Source: Acridotheres tristis
Lineage: Eukaryota > Chordata > Aves > Passeriformes > Sturnidae
DNA length: 64,000 nucleotides
Assembly (NCBI GenBank): GCA_037013685.1
Contig: CM072887.1
Span: 35,825,154 to 35,889,153, forward strand
Reading direction: 5' to 3'
Below the pieces are notes generated by a model, which was not told the origin of the DNA, did not search any database, and saw nothing but the letters and a program-made list of their open reading frames with translations. This document shows, one piece after another, positions 54,968 to 64,000 of this stretch (position 1 is the first letter of the stretch; every line of letters starts with the position of its first letter). The translations under genes and the position numbers were made by a program.

Positions 54968-57900
54968 TTAGGGTTCAAAGAGTACATTGAAGCCCTCTCC
55001 GTCCTCGTTTTCTAGCACATCTGTCTCCAATGATGGCTTCACCTTTTTGAAGAGAGATGGAAGGTTCCGGATATGAACCTCCTTGCGGAACTGCTCCCCA
55101 ATGGGCTTCTGCAGAGGACACAGGCAGGCATCAGACATTACTGTCTTCATACCCCCACTCAGCTCAGGGGCAGCTTGCACATCAGAGGCAAACCCCAGGT
55201 TCTGAGCAATCCCTGAGCCTGGACCCTGTGCTTACATTTTGAGGAATTTCAGGCCTGGCCTTTCCCAAGTGCCAGGGCATTGAGGTAACCTTCAGAATAT
55301 GAGCTCCCCAGCTTCTAATTCAATGTCAAAGGCTCCACCATCACCATCCTCATAGAAGTCCAATGCCCATCCACCAGATTCAAACATTTTAACACCCTGT
55401 TCCCCTGGGCACCCCTGTGCAAAGTACCCACTGTCTCTCAATGAGAGGCCATTGCTGGAGGGGCTGCTCAGTCTGCTCCAGGACCTCCAGGGTGAAGAGA
55501 GGCAGAACAAACTCTAAGAACATGTTGCAACAGCCTCCTGGCTGGGAAGGGAGGTAGCTGGTGAAAAGAGGCAGGCCAGCCACGCCATCACTTTTGCAGC
55601 ATACAGCTGTGAAATTTTCCTCCAGGATATCACTTACCCCAATGCAACCTGAGATGAGGCGCTTGAAGTGATCCTTCCGGCGCTTGTCTGCCATTTTCTG
55701 TAGTGTGGGGTTGAGAAGCTTTGAATCAAACTGCTCCAAAGATTCCAGCTGGATGTCTGGGATCTGCTCCATCACTGCCTTCAGCTCACCATAGCGAGGC
55801 CGCTGCATGGAGAAGTACCATTAACACAGCTCTGCTACAACAGCCTTGCCCTCCTTGGGGACCATTAACTCCTCTGCCCCTACCCACTGGGCATGGGATT
55901 AGTTTTCACCATTCCCCTCACATTCCTCAACCTCACATTCCCATGAAGAACAGAATTTCTCACCAAGGCCTCGTAGATCTGGAAAGCCAGGTGGACAAGA
56001 GCTGCCATGCAGCCATCGTGCTGCCCATGTACCTGTAAGCCCTTCAGCACACTTGTGAAAAACCAGGACACAGCATCGGGAAGGAGGTTTCCTGGAAGCA
56101 CCTGGGGAAGAAGCACTGTCAGCACTGAAGCAACATACTGGTACATAACCACCTTTCTGTAACAGCTTGCTCTTCCTCAGGGAGAAGGTGCCATGCTTCT
56201 CACAACATTCAGAACTTCCTCTTCCAACCCTACCAGAACTAATCCTTTCTTCCTCCCAGAGGTACCTGTTTAAGCAGTGGCCAGCAAAGCTGTGTTGTGG
56301 TTCTTTGGCAGGACAGGGTGTCCTTCCAGGATAAGGATGTGTAGGCAGTGATCAGCACTGCAGTGCAAACATCCTGAAAAGGAGTCAGAGAGGAAAACCA
56401 GTCAGAGGAACTATTTCCTACCTCCAGCTTTCAAACCTGATGGGAGCCAAGAAGAAATCCAGAGAATCTGCAGGAGCTTGAGAGAATCCTGCATCTTACT
56501 GTTTGCTCCCATGGAAGGTGTTCACCTAGTGTGAACCATCATAACCATGAGGGACCGGTGTTAAGTTAATCTGCTCCCTTCATCTCTCTGGGAAAGACCC
56601 TGAAGCACTCAAGGACTCCCCTCAGCTGCTACTCTCAAGTCACTGCACAAACTTCTACAAGAGCTTCAAGGCATCCACAGCAGAGAGTACAGAAATATTG
56701 GGGAAAAGGTACTCTGCACAATGGGTGGTGTTAGCACTGTGGCTCCTGTACCACTTCAGGCAGATTTTACAGGGAAAAAAGGTACTGAGTAAAGTTCTTC
56801 CTGATGAAGACTGGGGCCCAAGATACAGGGAGAGCGAGGGAGCAAGGGAGGGGCTGAATGCCCAGGGCCTTTTCCCCAGAAGGGCTGAGGCTCTGTAGCT
56901 ATGTTTGTAACTGGATCCCAACCCCTATTTGCTTTGTGGCTTCTGCAAGGCCCTTAAAAGCCATGCATGTTCCCAAGAGGTGATTCCCAAATGGGGGACG
57001 CTCCAGCAGCCTAGATCTCTGCAGCAGTGTCTGGCTGCAGAGCAGACAAGTGTGACAAAGAGTACAGAGAAAGGATGGTGGCAGTCAGAGCACATGCTCT
57101 TACCTCTTGCTTCATCAGACACTTGCCGAGCTCGGTGAGCTCTGCATTGGCAGGGGGAGTCACCTCTGTGGCCATCGCCTCATCATCTGCAGAGCAAGAT
57201 TGCATTGTGAACGTGACCTCCCAAGGACTGGGACACAAGGAGGGGGACACAGGGAGGCTGCAAGGACTAAGCTGGGAGCCAGGAGACAGCACAAAGAATC
57301 AGTGTCCTGGTACAGCTACCCAGAACATCTCTTTTCAAGCAAAAAGCACCCACCCTATGTGGGGCAGGAGGGGCATGCAACTGGCTACCTTCAGCTCTTG
57401 GGAAACTGTTCAAATCCCCCTTTGCTCCTCAGCCCACTTCTCAGAACCTTAAGAACCAGCTGCTCCAATATGCCACCTGTGAACCCTACAGCACATTAGT
57501 TTCCAGGCTAGACTGGGTTTTTCTGTGGCCCCCAGACATGCTGGGCAGGACAGAGCTGAAGGCTTTTACCCAATTTATACCCCTGATACAGAACTTCCAG
57601 CATCAGCCCAGCCTCACCCTCAAGAAACAGGAAAGGAACAGTATTTGTGTACACTAAGGGCAGGAAAGGCAAAGGTAGGCATTTACTTACCATCTCCATC
57701 TACAGCAGCAGTAGTGTTCTGTTCAACACCTTTCTTAGAAACACAGCAAACAGCTGCAAAAACAGTTGCAGGTCAGAGGAGCAGAAAAGGGAAGATCCTA
57801 CTGCAGAACATGCAGAGATTATCCTACAGACTCTGATGGGTTCACAGCTGCTTCAAGCTGCCCCAGCTCTTACAGGGAATCTGAAGAATCAGAAAGCCCA

Positions 57901-60900
57901 GGATAAAAGCTCAATACTGCACTACCTGGAAGGCTGTAACACCCCACCCACTGCACCTTCCCACAGTGGAACCTGCTGCAGAGTAGTTGCTTCCTACGAC
58001 TGAAAACCAGGAATATGCAAAACCATCTAAAGCCCATAACCCAAGAAGAACACTGATTTAAAGCAAAAAAAGGCGAGTCAAGAAAGGAGATAGAAGACTG
58101 AGATCTGTAATCCCTGTGGAATCAATTTCCCCAGCCTCTCTGCACAAAGCCATGCTGACACAAAAATGATGCTGGAGAAGGGGAACACAAGGGAGACTGC
58201 TTTGGGGGAAGGATTACGTCTGGTTAGACACAATTGCCAGCAACAAAACTGCTCTGCACTTGGCTTGTCCACAAATCCATGTCCCATACTGGGCTCCAAA
58301 GCACAGAATGAGAGAACCCAATTCCCTGTAGGACTAGATTCCTACAGCAACAGTCCCAAAACCATGGAGCCATAAAAGCTAACAAAAGGAAGAATCTCTC
58401 TTCTGAAGGTTTTGAATTATCTCTTACTAGGTTTTAGCTAAGATTTTGGCAGGGCTGAGTTCTCATGGTTATGTTATACACTACTGACAGTTATAATTAA
58501 GTCTCACTGCACATTGGGAATTCCTGTTGTCCTCTCCAGGGAAAACTTCCCAAATATCTCAGAAGACCTAGCCTGATTTCACTTACTGGCGAGATCCATG
58601 ACTTCTCGAGTCAGCAGCCTGACCAGCTGTTCCTCAAGCATCTCCTGAGACTCGGGGTTGTCATCTGCAGCATCATCCTCACTGAGAAGAACAGGTTTTA
58701 GTTTGACAGGAACCAATGTCTTCAAGTACCCCCTCTGCCCAAACACAGGAAATGAGTCACCACTGTGTCTTCCAGCCCTCGCTGGCAAGGATTTTCCTGG
58801 GCAAAGGGCCATGTAAAAGACCAAATCTCCATCCCATTCCCCATTTCCCTCTTTGTACGAAGGGGTGGAAGCTTACCAGAGCATGCTTCGCTGGTTGATC
58901 ACCTGCCATTTCTGGGACAACCTCTGTTCAAGACAAAAGGAAAGATTAAATCTGGACATAATGCAAGGAGACCCAAGCAATAGCTGCTGGCAGAAGCACA
59001 AGAGCTTTAAACACAGCTCTCACACCAAGATCTGTTTTGAACGGCAGGAGAACTGGTACCAAGTGTGTTGGAATGTGAATGAGCTGTCATGAAAATAACA
59101 GGACATTGGAAAAAAACCCCCAAACATAAACCCAGAAAGTCTCAGGGCTGCAGGTTGAGGAGTTCATGTCCACAGGTTTGAACTCACAGCAAGGGGTGCA
59201 GGGCAACAGACAGAGTTTGAGGCACTTTAAAGCACCCCTAAAACATCATCAAACATTAAGCACCAAGGCTCTGCCCTTGCCTCTGCTGGCTTTGTAGAGA
59301 CAGACATTCCCACATACTGCTGGCAGCTGCTACAGGGAGTCACGGCTGTCAAGGAACAGGCAATGAACAAGCTGTTTTCTTACCATGTGCAGATAGGTAA
59401 AGAGTGGTCCCAGCATGGGGCAGACAAGGGTTTCATAGTATTCTGAGGGGCAGGAAAGTACCAAGGGCTTCACAAACACACCTGCACAGACTAGTTAAGG
59501 AAGAGATCCAACACATAAGGCCAGCTTCTAGAGAGACTGCAGCACAGTGCTCAAGCCCATTCCATTGGAGGCCAAGGGACAGACACCTGGAAGCCCACCT
59601 TCTCACAGCCCTGAATTAATAAGTGGCATCTCTATATAGCAAGAACATCAGTTATTCAGCTCTTTCCCCTAAAAGTTCAGCTGAGAAAGTTAGGGATGCT
59701 TAGCACCCATTTCCTAGATGCGAGACTGAATGTCCAGCCCTGGAAAGTAGGTTGGGAAACCCACATGATCTCCCAGAGATGCCCATCCTCATGTCAAGCT
59801 TCTCACTATCCAGGCCCCCTTGGCACTAGAAGGCACTACTCACCTCTCACAGTGCCTCCAGAACCACATGAATCCTCTCCATTTATTCTGACCCCATGCA
59901 CTGCTCATTGTGTTCGTGCCCCCCATGGTTTACACCTCATCCACACCTCGTATATCCCTGTTTAACTCCTCAATAATTCTTCTTTTTCTTGGCCATGCTG
60001 AAAACAACGCAGGGTTTAAATTTATGTCTTTAGGGCCTCCCAAGCTGGCCTGAGACAGCGATGGAAGGATACGGAGCATGGGACGCAGTCTGTAATCAGG
60101 AATGTTGTTGAGGTTGTTGAAAGCAGAGCTGAGGAGCTGGGTAGCGAGACCCTCAACAGTGTAGAAATCCTGTTGCATGGAGGGGCCTGCATTTCCCAGG
60201 ATGTGAAAACTTCAACAAAAAACAAGTTAATTACAAGTCTGCTAGATAAGTACGTCTCTGATCTGCAAAGGCTACAAGTACTATCATCTTGAGACTACAC
60301 AGTTGTCACATTCCTAAACAAATACTATAGAGGAATTTTAGCATAGTATCTCTTTTTTTTTTCGGGGATACCTGCAGAGGGACAAAGAATTAAGCATTTA
60401 AGCACTACAAGGTACTTTCAAGCACTGATGTACCCTGACACATAATTAGAAGTGGCAAAAGAGACAAACTAGATCAGGATATCAGGTAAGCACTCCAATC
60501 TGATAACCTAACTGCAGAAGAGCTAAAAGCAGATCCCCATTTTGAAGTACCTTTTCCTGACCGTTCCATGTCTGTGTGGCAGGCTCCAACCACTGAATCT
60601 AGGCCACCACTGCAGCTTGTACTTGGATATTACAGGGTACAGCTGACATCAGAAATCTAACTCTAAAGGAAGTCAGGACCCTACAATATCCTACTGCTCC
60701 AGCTGTGCAGTGCTGGATTGTGGTGAGACACATGGTGCTCTTACCAGTTGTCGTAGAGGGTACAAAAGAAGCCTTGCATCCTTTCTAAGACTGTTTTGTA
60801 AACAGGAGAGTCATAAAGGTCCAACAAAGGCTGAGGAAGACCTGTGGAAAGGAATAAGCTTCAGTTACATTAATGCTGCATTAATGGGAGAGCACGGTGC

Positions 60901-61993
60901 ACCTTCAGAGCATGCTGGGCAGGCCCCAGCCAGCTTGATGGCAGCAAGTCAGAGGTCAGCCAGGTTCAGGCTCGTTGCACCCAGAGCAGAGGTGTTTCCA
61001 CTGAGGTTGTTGTAGCTGCCTTATTTTTCCAAAGCAGAACTTACTTGAGCTATCAGAACCTAGTCAGCAGCAAAGCTGACAGTTGTTGCAGCTCCTCTAA
61101 TAGCTCATCCCTTCAGGTTTGTATTCTCTGCCAGGATACAAGCTACTGTCGAACTACGATATCAAAAAGTTTAGAGCAGAGATCAAGGCCCTTTATGCTG
61201 CTTTATGTGCAGGGGCTCACAGACAGAGTTTTTAAAGTCATAGAAAAGATGTAAAGGAAGCATGCCCTCATTTTATAGATAGGAAATAGAGAAAGAAAGA
61301 CAAAGCAATTTCCCCAAAATATTTCACTGTCTGTCAGAACCTGAAATTAAACCCCCATTTCCAAAGTCATGATCCACACTTTATCCTCAAGGTCACCCAC
61401 TTCTGCTTGGCTGGAAAGGCTTCTGTGTTCACAAGCTCAAACCTTTTTCAAGAAGGTTCTGAAGGCCTTTTTATAATCTGCCATACTGCACAACTTGGCT
61501 CTTGCCCTCCAGGACAGGTCTCTGCACCAGCACTTGGGGCTCCTGAGCACTAATTCTGCTCAAAGGCAGGCAACTACAGCACCCTCCAGTCTCTGCAGTC
61601 TGAAATGCCATTTTGCAGAGACCACCACCATCCCATAGATGGGATAAGCAGTTTGGTAACGTACCCATCAATGCATGCAGAAGAAACCAATGTGTCTAAG
61701 ACCAATAACTTATTTAATGTCTTAGTTTCATCCAGTTCAAACCATAGCTGAACTGCAAATACTGTGAAGAAACTGGTTCTCCAGCCCTGTTTCACTTCCA
61801 TTGTTATGGACAGATAACTATATAACTACATATAACTCCAAATATCTCTTAAAAATCTGCCCACACATTCCTCCTGAAGAGAAGCCTCTTACCTAGAATA
61901 GCATTCTTCTCCACCTCCAGCATGTCCAAGGCCTTTGCAAAGGTATCCCCCAGCCTAGCCACCATCTCTGGCATGTAGAGGTTGTTGTGAGTC
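54968..61993 (-). CDS. XPO5: Exportin-5 (XPO5), last 12 coding exons, 5' part outside window
   Basis: Exportin-5 is the RanGTP-dependent karyopherin that carries pre-miRNA hairpins and other structured RNAs out of the nucleus. Exons on the minus strand: 61893-61993, 60745-60841, 60073-60209, 59384-59481, 58877-58923, 58587-58681, 57691-57753, 57104-57186, 56266-56373, 55964-56101, 55638-55802 and 54968-55108. They encode about 423 residues, the C-terminal third of a protein of about 1,200, beginning THNNLYMPEM. Matches to the human protein run throughout: KALDMLEVEKNAILG, SMQQDFYTVEGLATQLLSSA, NIPDYRLRPMLR, FVKPLVLSCPSEYYETLV, LSQKWQVINQRSML, ESQEMLEEQLVRLLTREVMD, TVCCVSKKG, KGLQVHGQHDGCMAALVHLA, DKRRKDHFKRLISGCIG and the final LFEP. 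All phases agree. The donor after 60,073 is weak (GTATCC). Transcription enters from beyond position 64,000. Confidence 0.96.
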
Positions 61994-64000
61994 CTGAAAC
62001 AGAAGAGCACTTGATTTATACTCATGTGAGTCAACCCCTTTTCACTCTTGACAGTGGAATCCTCTCCTTCAGCTTGTGGACAGTTCTTCTGAGGCAGATG
62101 ATGAGGAAGGTGAGACCATGCACATGTGCATGGGATCCCCCTTCCTCACCTGCAAAAATATTGGGGAAGCTGACCCAACAGAGACATGGAGTGACTCCAT
62201 CTCATGTCCTGAATCTCCTGGCTGCCCCTTCCACTTATTTCAGTTCATCCCACCCCTTGCAAGCACCAGCAGTAAAATCTCCCAGCAATTCTCCAGATGA
62301 TGCTGGGAACAACTTATTAGCTTGGCCAAAGGGATCAGACAATGTATTTTTAAAACTGACAAGACATGGATTCTATAGTCTCAAAAGATCTTCTGCACCT
62401 AAGGCCCCTGCAGAAGGAGGGGCTGTTTCAGCTCCAAAATACACACACTGCCCCTCAGGGATGGGTCACAGTCCCCAGAATGGCAGGTGGCATTGGAGGG
62501 ACTCTAGTGAGAACATCAGTCCGATCAGATGTTACTCATGGCAGGCACGCATGCCCCGTGGACAACACATCCAGCTGGGAACAATTCCGCATGATAGGAA
62601 GTGGCCACAGTCAGCTGTCTGCAAGAGACACCAATTCAGCCAAGGGTGGCTGGTTCTTGCCATCCAGGCCAAAATGGGTCCCCTCTCTTAGCCAGGGTAC
62701 TGACACTCAGAGCTGGACACGGCAGGGGTGTCTCTCTCACCTACCTCTCTCCTTTGAGACCTCAGACCTCCACTCTGGGTGTCGCCAGCTGCACACAGCA
62801 CAAATCCTGCAGCCTCCTCCAAAACTGCAATGCCATTGTACCTGCTGCTAGAGGTGATCAAGGGCAACTCAGTATTTCCCCCTCAAGCAGCGTTTCCCAA
62901 AGCAGGGGGTACATGGGAATGGCTGAGGGAAGGGAGGGTGGACAGACCTCAGGATGTTCTCCAGAGTCTCAGCTTTCACTCATGTATTAATTGTTTTTTG
63001 GGGTTTTTTTTAAGGTCTACGTTCATAATTCTGGCAACCCTGATGCAGTGATGTCTGCCTGCATTTGCAGAAAGCTCCAAAACCGCAACTATCCTGTTTC
63101 TCTCTACAAGTGTTAAATACTTCTCTGCTCACTGCACATGAGGAAGGCAAGTATGTGAACTTCCTAAGAAAGAGCTACACAAATGAGTTAATGACTCATA
63201 CTCTCATTCTGGGCTGGATCTAACACCATGCAACAGGCCTCAAAGGGGCACAAGCTGATTCTGCTTAGCCAAGAAGGGCTAGGGAGCAGTACAGCTTCCA
63301 CACTGGTTAATGCTGCCCCACCTACTCAAAAAGCTGTACATTTCTGCTTGAGGCTATCCTGAAACCTAGCCACTAAAATCATCTCTTGCATATCTCCTGC
63401 CCACTCCATACCAGTGTTGGCTTTGCCTCACACTGGGCAGAAGGCCAGTGGAGCAAATGCAGGGACTGTGGAATTGTAAAGGTGAGCCCTGAAATCCCAC
63501 TGCACTAACTCCAGCAGGACAGGCAATCATATCCTGAAGGCGTGGTCATGGTACTTAGTTGTTTCAGAGTTCTTGAAGCATTTTCTTAAGTCTGAGAGAC
63601 GGGAGGCAGATGTTCACTTACAGGGCAAGCTCTTGTAATACTTTAGCAAGTTTCCAGTGGGAATGGAGAGAAAATAGCCAACCACCCACTCCCCATGGGA
63701 GTTAAAAAGGCATCCAATAGCGCTCATGTATGATAATGTAGCCTCTAGGCATGTTCCAGCTGAGACTTATCAGCACTCCTGGGCACCCCACACACAGGAA
63801 AACAGTAAAACTAATTTCAAGAGACATTTATGCTTTAGAGAAGACAAACAAAGGATATGGCAGGACTTGGGGGATTTTCAGTGATGGTCACAGCTCTGCT
63901 AGAAAGAGTATCTGATGCCTAGGGAGAACGGCTTGTAAACCAGAAGATGAGTCCTTTAGGACAGTCCCTGATTGAAGAATTTTTCCAAAGCTGGAGCTGC
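61994..64000 (-). other. XPO5: XPO5 intron, runs off the window
   Basis: At least 2 kb upstream of the exon at 61,893-61,993. I looked for the preceding exon (human segment ending NPCTEQILKLLDNLLALI) and did not find it. A segment near 63.6 kb with a GTAAGTG donor does not translate to it. No repeat or other gene is recognised. Confidence 0.6.

Noticed and set aside
63600..63660. Possible upstream XPO5 exon ending in a GTAAGTG donor on the minus strand, with a Leu/Lys-rich translation
   Set aside because: The translation lacks the expected NPCTEQ block, and the phase gives Leu instead of the conserved Arg at the junction, so the match is chance.

Overview
The window is nuclear DNA of a vertebrate, almost certainly a bird. 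It has split genes with GT-AG introns and CpG islands at gene starts. The 3' end of a CR1 LINE and two decayed copies of an LTR typical of avian endogenous retroviruses also point to birds. Five protein-coding genes were recognised from their translated exons and assembled exon by exon, with reading phase matching at every junction. Assignments rest on remembered family sequences, not on a database search.

Layout: 1-18.5 kb has no coding exon I can recognise. It holds two solo LTRs on the minus strand (12.6-13.2 and 15.2-15.7 kb), a CR1 3' fragment (17.7 kb) and two possible 5' UTR exons of TJAP1. TJAP1 (+) has its coding part at 18,534-28,811 and a 3' UTR to about 31.4 kb. LRRC73 (-) follows in convergent orientation, with coding exons at 33,127-38,895, a presumed 3' UTR carrying a GC-rich 10-bp minisatellite (32.5-32.7 kb) and a CpG island at its start (38.3-39.4 kb). 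A largely featureless spacer runs from 39.4 to 43.7 kb. YIPF3 (-, 44,054-48,881) and POLR1C (+, 48,987-52,053) are head to head with only 105 bp between their start codons. A degraded CR1 copy sits at 52.4-52.8 kb. The last 12 coding exons of XPO5 (-) occupy 54,968-61,993, and its upstream exons lie beyond the window.

The order and orientation TJAP1-LRRC73-YIPF3/POLR1C-XPO5 is that of human 6p21.1, so this is a conserved syntenic block. The genes are not a pathway: a tight-junction/Golgi adaptor, an LRR protein of unclear function, a Golgi membrane protein, an RNA polymerase I/III subunit and the pre-miRNA exporter. The one clear functional coupling is the shared YIPF3/POLR1C promoter.

The most interesting signal is in TJAP1. 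The first coding exon stays open in frame for 441 codons beyond the expected donor site and ends at a better donor in the same phase. This would insert a large Ser/Arg/Lys-rich domain ahead of the coiled coil, one I do not recall from mammalian TJAP1.
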